This document shows, piece by piece, positions 7,782 to 14,712 of a stretch of 33,825 nucleotides of DNA. The notes under the pieces were generated by a model. That model saw only the letters and a list, made by a program, of their open reading frames with translations. It searched no databases and was not told where the DNA came from. Source of the DNA: Nocardiopsis chromatogenes YIM 90109 (GTDB taxonomy: Bacteria > Actinomycetota > Actinomycetes > Streptosporangiales > Streptosporangiaceae); the NCBI RefSeq assembly GCF_000341185.1, contig NZ_ANBH01000152.1, positions 1 to 33,825 on the forward strand, written 5' to 3'. Each line of letters begins with the position of its first letter. Position 1 is the first letter of the stretch. Made by a program: the position numbers and the translations under genes.

Positions 7782-8779
7782 ACTCATTCGTGCCCGAGAA
7801 CCATGGCGACGTCGATGTTTCCCGTGAAACGCCGAGCTGGTCGCCCCGAGACCTGCACCCCGACGGCCCTGTTTCACGTGAAACCGAGGGCGGCCCGGCC
7901 GAAGACATCTTTGATACGCCGATCGCCCGCGCCGCCCAGGCCGCGATGACCGTTCGCGGACACACGGAGGAGACGTGGCCCCGCCCCCGGTCCTGCCGCG
8001 TCATCGGCGTCGCCAACCAGAAGGGCGGCGTCGGCAAGACCACCACCACGGTCAACCTGGCTGCTTCGCTGGCCATGCACGGCCAGCGGGTGATGGTCGT
8101 TGATCTGGACCCCCAGGGGAACGCCTCCACCGCGCTGGGGATGGAGCGAGAGCAGGACTCCCGTTCCATCTACCACTGCCTGGTGGAGGACGCGGGGCTG
8201 CGCGACCTGGCGCGCCCGGTTCCGGACATCCCCAACCTGTGGTGTGTACCCGCCACCATCGACCTGGCCGGTGCCGAGATCGAGCTGGTCTCGCTGGTGG
8301 CGCGCGAGGCGCGGCTCAAGCGCGCCTTCGCCGCCTACGACAGCAGTGAGCTCGACTACATCCTGATCGACTGCCCGCCCTCGCTGGGGCTGCTCACCGT
8401 GAACGCCATGGTGGCCGCCGAAGAGGTGCTCATCCCCATCCAGTGCGAGTACTACGCGCTGGAGGGGCTGGGGCAGCTGCTGCGCAACGTCGACCTGGTC
8501 AAGTCGCACCTGAACCCCTCCCTGGTCATCTCCACCATCGTGCTGACCATGTACGACGGCCGGACCCGGCTGGCTTCACAGGTTGCCGACGAGGTCCGCC
8601 AGCACTTCGGGGATCTGGTACTCAAGACATTGGTGCCCCGCAGTGTCCGCGTCTCCGAAGCGCCCAGCTACGGGCAGTCCGTGATGACCTACGATCCGGG
8701 ATCCACCGGCGCGGTCGCCTACATGGAGGCCGCCCGGGAGATCGCCTACCGGGCCGAGGCGGGCGCCGCAGTCCAGTGA
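7778..8779 (+). CDS. parA: Chromosome-partitioning ATPase ParA (Soj)
   Basis: 333 residues from GTG 7778 with GGAAGAG just upstream. The deviant Walker A motif KGGVGKTT (82-89), DLDPQGN (109-115) and the Walker B-like LIDCPPSLGLL define the ParA/MinD family. ATP-bound ParA dimers bind DNA and move ParB-parS complexes. About 70 residues precede the ATPase core; they contain VSRET twice (14-18 and 32-36), which are the translations of two parS palindromes embedded in the gene. A later start (for example Met57) cannot be excluded, in which case those sites would be non-coding, but the GTGA overlap with rsmG supports 7778. parB follows 22 bases on. Confidence 0.95.
   Translation: MNSFVPENHGDVDVSRETPSWSPRDLHPDGPVSRETEGGPAEDIFDTPIARAAQAAMTVRGHTEETWPRPRSCRVIGVANQKGGVGKTTTTVNLAASLAMHGQRVMVVDLDPQGNASTALGMEREQDSRSIYHCLVEDAGLRDLARPVPDIPNLWCVPATIDLAGAEIELVSLVAREARLKRAFAAYDSSELDYILIDCPPSLGLLTVNAMVAAEEVLIPIQCEYYALEGLGQLLRNVDLVKSHLNPSLVISTIVLTMYDGRTRLASQVADEVRQHFGDLVLKTLVPRSVRVSEAPSYGQSVMTYDPGSTGAVAYMEAAREIAYRAEAGAAVQ
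7816..7831. other. parS site 2 (inside the parA 5' region)
   Basis: TGTTTCCCGTGAAACG matches the parS consensus at 14 of 16 positions. The central A-to-C change is shared with site 4. It encodes the first VSRET of ParA. Confidence 0.85.
7870..7885. other. parS site 3 (inside the parA 5' region)
   Basis: TGTTTCACGTGAAACC contains the perfect 14-base parS core. It lies 54 bases from site 2 in the same codon phase, encoding the second VSRET of ParA. Confidence 0.93.
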
Positions 8780-8801
8780 GGCTTGAGGAAGGGAGACGTC
8801 G

Positions 8802-9755
8802 GTGAGCCAGCAGCGGCGGGGTCTTGGCAAGGGGCTGGGGGCGCTCATCCCGCAAGGGCCGGTGGCGGCCCCCGGGGAGTCGTCGGAGGGCGGCGGTGAC
8901 GGCGCCGCGGGGCTCGACGCCGACCACGGCGCCGGGCGCGGGGCCGTCATCGACGGCGCCTATCTGGAGGAGGTCCCGCTCTCCGCGGTGACCCCCAACC
9001 CGCGCCAGCCGCGACAGCACTTCGACGAGGAGGCGCTGGACGAGCTGCGCGCGTCCATCGCCGAGGTGGGGCTGCTCCAACCCATCGTGGTGCGCCGGCT
9101 CGGGCCGGACCAGTACGAGCTGATCATGGGGGAGCGGCGGTGGCGCGCCAGCAAGGAGGTCGGGCTCGACCGCATCCCCGCGATCGTCCGGGAGACCGGC
9201 GATGACGAGCTGCTGCGGGACGCGCTGCTGGAGAACCTGCACCGGCAGCAGCTCAACCCGCTGGAGGAGGCCGCCGCCTACCAGCAGCTGCTCGACGACT
9301 TCGGCACCACACACGAGGAGCTGGCGCGGCGCATCGGGCGCTCCCGCCCGCACATCACCAACACGCTCCGGCTGCTCAACCTCTCCCCGGCGGTGCAGCG
9401 GCGGGTGGCCGCCTCGGTGATCAGCGCCGGGCACGCCCGGGCGCTGCTCTCCGTGGAGGACTCGGCGGCCCAGGACCGCCTCGCCCGCCGCATCGTGGAG
9501 GAGGGGCTGTCGGTCCGCGCGCTGGAGGAGCTGATCGCCCTCGGGGAGACCGAGGAGGACAAGCCGAAGAAGCGGCGTGCGGCGCCCCGTTCGGCCGACC
9601 CGGAGATGGACGAGCTGGCGGGGCTGCTCTCCGACCGGTTCGACACCCGGGTGAAGGTCGACATGGGCAAGAACAAGGGCAAGATCGTGGTCGAGTTCGC
9701 TACCAAGGAGGACTTGGAGCGGATCATCTCCGCGATGGCGCCCGAGGAGGACTGA
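8802..9755 (+). CDS. parB: Chromosome-partitioning protein ParB (Spo0J)
   Basis: 317 residues from GTG 8802, with GAGGAAGGGAG at 8785-8795. The N-terminal [10 protein letters not shown] (8-17) is the ParA-interacting start typical of chromosomal ParB. The CTP-binding/clamp region carries GERRWRA (110-116) and [14 protein letters not shown] (144-157). The helix-turn-helix that reads parS is about 170-192 ([21 protein letters not shown] is at its heart), and the C-terminal dimerisation domain ends the protein. ParB loads at parS and spreads as a CTP-dependent sliding clamp. Five parS-like sites surround the gene. Confidence 0.97.
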   Translation: MSQQRRGLGKGLGALIPQGPVAAPGESSEGGGDGAAGLDADHGAGRGAVIDGAYLEEVPLSAVTPNPRQPRQHFDEEALDELRASIAEVGLLQPIVVRRLGPDQYELIMGERRWRASKEVGLDRIPAIVRETGDDELLRDALLENLHRQQLNPLEEAAAYQQLLDDFGTTHEELARRIGRSRPHITNTLRLLNLSPAVQRRVAASVISAGHARALLSVEDSAAQDRLARRIVEEGLSVRALEELIALGETEEDKPKKRRAAPRSADPEMDELAGLLSDRFDTRVKVDMGKNKGKIVVEFATKEDLERIISAMAPEED

Positions 9756-9829
9756 CCGCAGGGGCGTGTTGCGCGTCCACGGGCGCCCGGGACGCCAGGG
9801 GAGGCGCGGAAGGCGCGCGCTTGCCGGGT

Positions 9830-9855
9830 GGTCCTGTCGCTCCGCCGACAGGACC
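9830..9855 (+). terminator. Hairpin after parB, possible terminator
   Basis: GGTCCTGTCG (9830-9839) and CGACAGGACC (9846-9855) form a perfect 10-base-pair stem with a 6-base loop, 74 bases after the parB stop. There is no T-tract, which is common in high-GC actinobacteria, so the terminator role is probable rather than certain. Confidence 0.5.
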
Positions 9856-9918
9856 CTCTGGCGACAGGGCTACAGGTCCACGTGTCGACATGCCGCCCGT
9901 GCGAGGGCGCCCGCCGGA

Positions 9919-9934
9919 TGTTTCCCGTGAAACA
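9919..9934. other. parS site 4
   Basis: TGTTTCCCGTGAAACA matches parS at 15 of 16 positions, with the same central A-to-C change as site 2. It is intergenic, downstream of parB. Confidence 0.9.
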
Positions 9935-10014
9935 CCGGGCGCGAATGTGCCGAATCCCTGCGATGCGGCCCGCCTGCTCCCTAGACTCCTGACCGCCGGG
10001 GCATCCGACCCGGC

Positions 10015-10053
10015 CGAGGCCCGGCCCTCCGCACGGCGGAGGGCCGGGCCTCG
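10015..10053. terminator. Very stable 18-bp hairpin upstream of the amidase gene
   Basis: The arms 10015-10032 and 10036-10053 are perfectly complementary (CGAGGCCCGGCCCTCCGC and its complement) with a 3-base loop ACG. It could terminate parAB transcription; its closeness to the amidase start (29 bases) also permits a role in the amidase leader. No T-tract follows. Confidence 0.55.
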
Positions 10054-10082
10054 ACGTTCGACTGGCGGGGTGGACGGGTTCG

Positions 10083-11177
10083 ATGGTGCGCAGGCGGAGG
10101 TTGATGGCGGCCGGTGCCGGGGCGGCGGCCCTGGTGCTGGGGGACCGGCTGCTGGGCGGCGGCGCCGCGGCGGCGGCACGGGCGGTGGCGGGTGAGAGCG
10201 GGCCGCCGGTATTCCCCCGGACAGGTGTGCAGCGCCTGGCGGCGACCGCCGCCCCGGTCCGCCCGGAACGCCCATTCGACCACGTCGCCGTGGTGCCCGC
10301 CGGTGGCGCCGCGCGGGGGCGGGCGCGGTTCATCGGGCCGGAGGGCCCCGGCCCGTGGCGGCCGGTGCGGGTGGGCGCCCACGGGACCGACGACGGGCGG
10401 GAGGGCGGTGCGCTGTTGCAGGCGCCGCCGGGAGCCACCGGGTACGAGGTGGAGATGGAGGGGCAGGACGCCGTGGAGACGGCGGCCCTGGACACGCGGA
10501 GCGGGCGGAGGCGCCGAATGAGCGGAGCCGCACACGGACTGCTGGAGAGCGACGACGTCCCCGGGGCGCTCCCGCTGCCCTACGTCACCCGGTCCGGGTG
10601 GGGCGCCGACGAGGGGCTGCGCGGCGAGGTCGACGGGGGCTCCCATCCGGTCCAGGTGGTCACGGTGCACCATGCGGCGATGCCGGTGGCGGAGGATCCG
10701 CGCGAGACGATGCGGGCGATCTACTGGCTGCACACCGTGGAGAACGGGTGGGCCGACATCGGGTACCACCTGCTGATCGACCCCGAGGGCACGGTGTACG
10801 AGGGGCGGGCCACCGGGGGCCCACTGCCGGTGTTCTCCGGCATGCCGCTGCCGGGCTCGGCCCGCTGCGTCACCGGTGCGCACGCCGTCGGCCACAACGC
10901 GGGCAACATCGGCATCTGCCTGCTGGGCGACTTCACCTCGGCGATGCCGAGCCGACCGGCGCGGGACGCGCTGGTGCGGACGGTGCGCACACTGTGCGCG
11001 CTCAGCGGGGTGGATCCTTCCTCGCGCGTGCGGTACGCCAACCCGGTGAGCGGCGCATCCCGGAAGGTGCACGCCGTGGCCATGCACCGTGACTGGGGCG
11101 GGACCGCCTGCCCGGGGGACGCCTTCGCGGTACGGTTCTGGGAAGTGCGCGACCGCCTGTCCACGCCGGTCGGTTGA
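10083..11177 (+). CDS. Exported N-acetylmuramoyl-L-alanine amidase, PGRP/Amidase_2 type
   Basis: 364 residues. The N-terminus MVRRRRLMAAGAGAAALVLG has an arginine cluster before a hydrophobic Ala/Gly stretch, which fits a Tat-like signal. A variable region (about 40-160) precedes the catalytic domain (about 165-350), where the zinc-ligand pattern of peptidoglycan-recognition amidases is visible: H196/H197 in VTVHH, Y228 in IGYHLLID, H335 in MHRDW and C343 in ACPGD. Such enzymes cut the lactyl-peptide bond of peptidoglycan. In mycobacteria the corresponding position by trxAB holds another amidase-fold gene (cwlM), so cell-wall function at this locus is conserved although the architecture here is different. 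A transfer of regulatory role should not be assumed. Confidence 0.9.
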   Translation: MVRRRRLMAAGAGAAALVLGDRLLGGGAAAAARAVAGESGPPVFPRTGVQRLAATAAPVRPERPFDHVAVVPAGGAARGRARFIGPEGPGPWRPVRVGAHGTDDGREGGALLQAPPGATGYEVEMEGQDAVETAALDTRSGRRRRMSGAAHGLLESDDVPGALPLPYVTRSGWGADEGLRGEVDGGSHPVQVVTVHHAAMPVAEDPRETMRAIYWLHTVENGWADIGYHLLIDPEGTVYEGRATGGPLPVFSGMPLPGSARCVTGAHAVGHNAGNIGICLLGDFTSAMPSRPARDALVRTVRTLCALSGVDPSSRVRYANPVSGASRKVHAVAMHRDWGGTACPGDAFAVRFWEVRDRLSTPVG

Positions 11178-11355
11178 GCGAGAAGGCGACAGGTCGACAC
11201 GGTGGTACGGCGCTAAAGCAGGAGAGCGGCAGAGCGACCGGACGGCCATCGGGACGCCCGCCGGGGCAGGGGCGGAGGCGACGGCGGGCGGCGGATACAC
11301 TGAGGCGGCGCCGAAACGGACGGAGCCGTCCCGCAGGGGCCCGGGGGCGGTGCCG

Positions 11356-11371
11356 TGTTTCACGTGAAACG
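11356..11371. other. parS site 5
   Basis: TGTTTCACGTGAAACG contains the perfect 14-base parS core. It is intergenic between the amidase and trxA, about 10 kb from the dnaN-dnaA spacer. Confidence 0.93.
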
Positions 11372-11489
11372 GCGCCGCCGGTGCACCACCGAGGCGCCCT
11401 AGAACCGCCGCTGATCCACCACTGTCGTGCACCGCAGCGCCGATCATCACCGGACCGGCACACCCGCGCCGCCGCCCGCACGGAAACGC

Positions 11490-11525
11490 CGAAGGGCCCA
11501 CGGGGAGATTCCCGTGGGCCCTTCG
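11490..11525. terminator. Bidirectional terminator between convergent amidase and trxA
   Basis: CGAAGGGCCCACGGG (11490-11504) and CCCGTGGGCCCTTCG (11511-11525) form a perfect 15-base-pair stem with a 6-base loop. It sits 46 bases after the trxA stop, between two convergent genes, where a shared terminator is expected. Confidence 0.8.
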
Positions 11526-11571
11526 CATCCTCCGCCGAGTGCCGGGCGACCGCCCGGCGCGCCTCGAACGG

Positions 11572-11895
11572 TCAGATGATGCCTTCGAGGTCCTTCAGCA
11601 GAGCGCGCTTGGGCTTGGCGCCCATGATCTGCTTGACGACCTCGCCGTCCTTGAACACGTTCATCGTGGGGATCTGCATGATCCCGTACTCACGCGTGGT
11701 GTTCGGCTGCTCGTCGATGTTGAGCTTGACGATGGTCAGCTTGTCGCCGTGCTCCTTGGCGAGCTCCTCAAGGATCGGGGCGACCTGGCGGCAGGGGCCG
11801 CACCATTCGGCCCAGAAGTCGACCAGCACCGGCTTGTCGCTCTTGAGGACCTCCTCCTCGAAGGTCGCGTCGGTGACGTGCTTCAGGTCCGCCAC
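11572..11895 (-). CDS. trxA: Thioredoxin
   Basis: 107 residues with the active site WCGPC in the context [18 protein letters not shown] and the cis-proline segment [15 protein letters not shown]. Thioredoxin reduces protein disulfides in the cytoplasm and is recharged by the reductase encoded just upstream. Start choice: an earlier in-frame GTG at 11904 is part of the AGGAG ribosome site itself (11908-11904), so the GTG at 11895, eight bases after that site, is preferred; it yields [15 protein letters not shown], like other actinobacterial thioredoxins. The gene lies 66 bases after trxB and is probably co-transcribed from the trxB promoter. Confidence 0.96.
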   Translation of the reverse strand: MADLKHVTDATFEEEVLKSDKPVLVDFWAEWCGPCRQVAPILEELAKEHGDKLTIVKLNIDEQPNTTREYGIMQIPTMNVFKDGEVVKQIMGAKPKRALLKDLEGII

Positions 11896-11961
11896 GTCGT
11901 TCACTCCTCACAGGTTGGCTCGGAAGGTCGGTCGGCCGGAGGGCGCCCGGGGGCGCTCCGG

Positions 11962-12894
11962 TCAGTCGTTGAGGCTCTCCAGGTACCGCTCGGCGTCCAG
12001 CGCGGCGGCGCTCCCGGTACCGGCCGCGGTGATCGCCTGCCGGTAGGTGTGGTCGACCACGTCGCCGCAGGCGAACACGCCGGGCAGACGGGTCTTGGTG
12101 GTGGGGGCCTCCACCGCCAGGTAGCCCTCGGAGTCGAGGTCGAGCTGGCCCTTGAAGAGCTCCACCCGCGGGTCGTGGCCGATGGCGACGAACACGCCCT
12201 CCACGTCCAGGGTGCTCTCGTGCCCGGTGACGCGGTCGCGCAGGCGCACGCCGCTCACCTTGTCCTCGCCCAGGACCTCGGTGATCTCGCTGTTCCAGAC
12301 GAAGCGGATCTTCTCGTTGTCGAAGGCGCGCTTCTGCATGATCTTGCTGGCGCGCAGCTCCTCGCGGCGGTGCACCACCGTCACCGACGCGGCGAAGCGG
12401 GTGAGGAACGTCGCCTCCTCCATGGCGGTGTCGCCGCCGCCGACCACGACGATGTCCTTGTCGCGGAAGAAGAAGCCGTCGCAGGTGGCGCACCACGAGG
12501 TGCCGCGCCCGGAGAACTCCTTCTCCCCGGGGACGCCCAGCTCGCGGTAGCCCGACCCGGTGGCGATGATGATGCTCTTGGCCAGGTGGGTCTCATCGCC
12601 CACCTTGACCACCTTGGGGTCGGCGGCCAGGTCGACCTCGGTCACGTCGTCGGCGACGAGCTCGGCCCCGAAGCGCTCGGCCTGCTTGCGCATGTTGTCC
12701 ATGAGGTCGGGACCCATGACCCCGTCGGGGAAGCCGGGGAAGTTGTCGACCTCGGTGGTGTTCATCAGCGCGCCGCCGGCGGTGATGGACCCCTCGAAGA
12801 CCAGGGGGTCGAGCGAGGCGCGCGCGGCGTAGATGGCCGCGGTATATCCGGCCGGCCCCGACCCGATGATGATTACGTTGCGGACGTCGCTCAC
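11962..12894 (-). CDS. trxB: Thioredoxin reductase (NADPH)
   Basis: 310 residues from GTG 12894 with GAAGGG upstream. FAD-binding GSGPAG (11-16), redox-active CATC (135-138, in SWCATCDG), NADPH-binding GGGDTA (152-157) and the C-terminal [22 protein letters not shown] motif are all present. It transfers electrons from NADPH to thioredoxin. It is paired with trxA and preceded by a match to the SigR promoter consensus, consistent with the known control of trxBA by disulfide stress in Streptomyces. Confidence 0.97.
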   Translation of the reverse strand: MSDVRNVIIIGSGPAGYTAAIYAARASLDPLVFEGSITAGGALMNTTEVDNFPGFPDGVMGPDLMDNMRKQAERFGAELVADDVTEVDLAADPKVVKVGDETHLAKSIIIATGSGYRELGVPGEKEFSGRGTSWCATCDGFFFRDKDIVVVGGGDTAMEEATFLTRFAASVTVVHRREELRASKIMQKRAFDNEKIRFVWNSEITEVLGEDKVSGVRLRDRVTGHESTLDVEGVFVAIGHDPRVELFKGQLDLDSEGYLAVEAPTTKTRLPGVFACGDVVDHTYRQAITAAGTGSAAALDAERYLESLND

Positions 12895-12964
12895 GCTCGT
12901 CGGCCCTTCGTTCGCTCAGGGGAGGTCACTGCCGCCCGTGACCCTGCGGGTAGATCGTTCCTCT

Positions 12965-12992
12965 CAACACAGGGTAGGCGCCCCCCATTCCC
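12965..12992 (-). promoter_or_regulatory. SigR-type (thiol oxidative stress) promoter upstream of trxBA
   Basis: On the complementary strand GGGAAT (12992-12987) and GTTG (12968-12965) are separated by exactly 18 bases, which is the SigR consensus GGAAT-N18-GTT known from Streptomyces coelicolor trxBA. Transcription would start about 60 bases before the trxB GTG. No sigR gene is in the window, so control by SigR is inferred from the motif and the known regulon. Confidence 0.75.
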
Positions 12993-13139
12993 GCGGCGGC
13001 CGGACCCGTCTGTGACCTGGCACGGGTGCGGCCCGCGGGGGCGGCGGGGAAGGGCCCGGAGCATCCCCGGGCCGATGGAACCGGGCCGGACGGGGCCGCC
13101 CCGGTGGCGACGCCGGAGCGTCGGCACCGGGGCCGGTCC

Positions 13140-14081
13140 TCAGGGAGCCGGAACGGCGGCCGTGTCGAGCACCGCGTCCGCCGGGGCGCCGCCGGTGCAT
13201 TCCGGGGAGACGACGGACACCGTGTAGGCGCCGGAGGCGTCCTCGGTGTACAGCACCCACACCGGCTCGGCGGCGCCGCCGTCGGCCGTGTAGGTGGCCA
13301 CGTCCACGAGCGGCGTGCGCTCGTCCTCCCCGGTGAGCCCCTCGACGCACGTGGAGACCCCGGAGGGGTTCTCCGAGGGGCTGGGCAGGGCCGAGATCTC
13401 CGGCGCCTCCTCGTCGCTCTCAGCGCCTTGCGGCGGCAGCTCCGGAGCGGCCAGCGACAGCACGCCGCCCGCCTGGGCCTCCAACCCCTCCGGCGTGTAG
13501 GCGGTCCCGCTCTCCACGAGCACCGGGGCCGGCTCCTTCAGGGCGTGGGGCGCCTGGTCCTGCGTCTGGGCGGTGTCCCCGGCACCCGGGCCGTCGCCCA
13601 TCCCGCGCAGCAGCGCCGCGCCTCCGCCGATCACGAAGACGGCGGCCGCGGCCGCGGCGATGTAGGGCATCCAGCGGGCGACGCCGCGCCGACGCATCGG
13701 GACGACCTCGGCCGCCCGCGAGCGCAGCTCCTCTGCGGTGTCGTCGTCGACGGCACCGCCGGGTCCTCCTGGGCCGTCCTCCCGGTCCTGTCGCCCGTCG
13801 CGGCCGTCCCCGTCCCCCTCGGCGGCTGATGGGGTGCCGCCGTCGGAGGCCGGGTTCGCCCGCTCCGCGCGTATCGCCTCGTCCAGGCGGGTCGAAACAG
13901 AATCGGGAAGTGGCGGGACCGGTTCATCCGCCAGTAGGCCGGAGACCTCGCCCAGTGCCTCCCGGATATCGGCACATTGGGAGCATCCGGCCACGTGAGT
14001 CCGGACGGAGTGCTCTTCCTCGTCGTCGAGTAGTCCTTCGAGCGACAACGCGAGAGTCTCCGCGTCCACATGAGACGTCAC
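13140..14081 (-). CDS. Membrane-bound zinc-finger anti-sigma factor, partner of the SigM-like sigma
   Basis: 313 residues. The N-terminal HVAGCSQC (H29, C33, C36) is the HxxxCxxC zinc-binding anti-sigma signature. An acidic, disordered linker (about 75-125) leads to one membrane helix (about 138-159, PYIAAAAAAVFVIGGGAALL). The outer part (160-313) has two cysteines (C245, C295) that might form a disulfide. It overlaps the sigma gene by four bases (GTGA), so the pair is co-translated. The role, holding the sigma factor at the membrane until a signal is sensed, is known for this family; which signal acts here is not visible. It corresponds in position to mycobacterial Rv3912. Confidence 0.87.
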   Translation of the reverse strand: MTSHVDAETLALSLEGLLDDEEEHSVRTHVAGCSQCADIREALGEVSGLLADEPVPPLPDSVSTRLDEAIRAERANPASDGGTPSAAEGDGDGRDGRQDREDGPGGPGGAVDDDTAEELRSRAAEVVPMRRRGVARWMPYIAAAAAAVFVIGGGAALLRGMGDGPGAGDTAQTQDQAPHALKEPAPVLVESGTAYTPEGLEAQAGGVLSLAAPELPPQGAESDEEAPEISALPSPSENPSGVSTCVEGLTGEDERTPLVDVATYTADGGAAEPVWVLYTEDASGAYTVSVVSPECTGGAPADAVLDTAAVPAP

Positions 14082-14704
14082 GGTCTCCCGTCACCTCCTC
14101 TCGGGGATGTGACGTCTCGGGGGCGTTCAGGGTTCCGCAGGTGCGCCAGATAGGGGAGAAGTCGTGCGCGGCCTCGGGCGCAGCGGCTCTTGACCGTGCC
14201 GGGGGCCACCTCCAGGATCCCGGCGGCCTCGTCGACCCGGTAGCCCATCATGTCCACGAGCACCAGCGCCAGCCGCTGCTCGGGCGGGATCTGCTCCAGG
14301 GCCGCCTGGACGTCCATCCGGGAGTCGCTGCGCCCGGCGGGGTCGGGCACGGAGGCGGTGGCCTTGGCGCGCTCGTTGGAGAGCACGTCGAGCGTGGCGT
14401 CGTCGGTGGGGACCGCGGGGCGCACCATGCGGCGCCGCATCCGGTCGTGGCAGGCGTTCACCACGATGCGGTGCAGCCAGGTGCTCACCTGGGCCTCGCC
14501 GCGGAACCGGCCGGCGGCGCGGAAGGCCGACAGGAAGGCGTCCTGCAGCGCGTCGGCGGCCTCTTCGGGGTCGCCCAGCACACGGATCGCGACAGCCCAC
14601 ATGCGCTCGCGGTGGCGGCGGACCAGTTCGTCGAACGCCTTGTCGTCACCGCGAGCGTGTCTGGACAACAGCTCCTTGTCGGGGAGCTCTTGGACTGCGT
14701 CCAT
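14078..14704 (-). CDS. sigM: ECF RNA polymerase sigma factor, SigM-like
   Basis: 208 residues from ATG 14704. Region 2 shows ELVRRHRERMWAVAIRVLGD, then DALQDAFLSAFRAAGRFRGE and VSTWLHRIVVNACHDRMRRR; region 4 shows LEQIPPEQRLALVLVDMMGY and AGILEVAPGTVKSRCARGRARL. This is a complete sigma-70 region 2/4 protein. The frame is open further, with possible starts at GTG 14707, GTG 14716 and ATG 14758; the last would overlap the pseudokinase gene by 46 bases and has no ribosome site, so a start close to the pseudokinase stop was chosen. The identity as SigM rests on synteny with mycobacterial sigM between murJ and trxB. Confidence 0.92.
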   Translation of the reverse strand: MDAVQELPDKELLSRHARGDDKAFDELVRRHRERMWAVAIRVLGDPEEAADALQDAFLSAFRAAGRFRGEAQVSTWLHRIVVNACHDRMRRRMVRPAVPTDDATLDVLSNERAKATASVPDPAGRSDSRMDVQAALEQIPPEQRLALVLVDMMGYRVDEAAGILEVAPGTVKSRCARGRARLLPYLAHLRNPERPRDVTSPRGGDGRP

Positions 14705-14712
14705 CACCCTCG

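Larger units (their letters stand above)
9756..10082. other. parB-amidase gap: parS site and two strong hairpins
   Basis: No gene is visible in these 327 bases. They hold a perfect 10-base inverted repeat with 6-base loop (9830-9855), parS site 4 (9919-9934), and an 18-base-pair hairpin (10015-10053) ending 29 bases before the amidase start. Confidence 0.75.
11178..11571. other. Convergent amidase-trxA gap with parS and a shared terminator
   Basis: No gene is visible in these 394 bases. They contain parS site 5 (11356-11371) and a bidirectional-looking 15-base-pair hairpin (11490-11525). Confidence 0.7.

Noticed and set aside
6784-11571. Clustered short palindromes as a possible CRISPR array
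   Set aside because: The recurring 14-16-base palindromes are parS sites, irregularly spaced and without uniform spacers.
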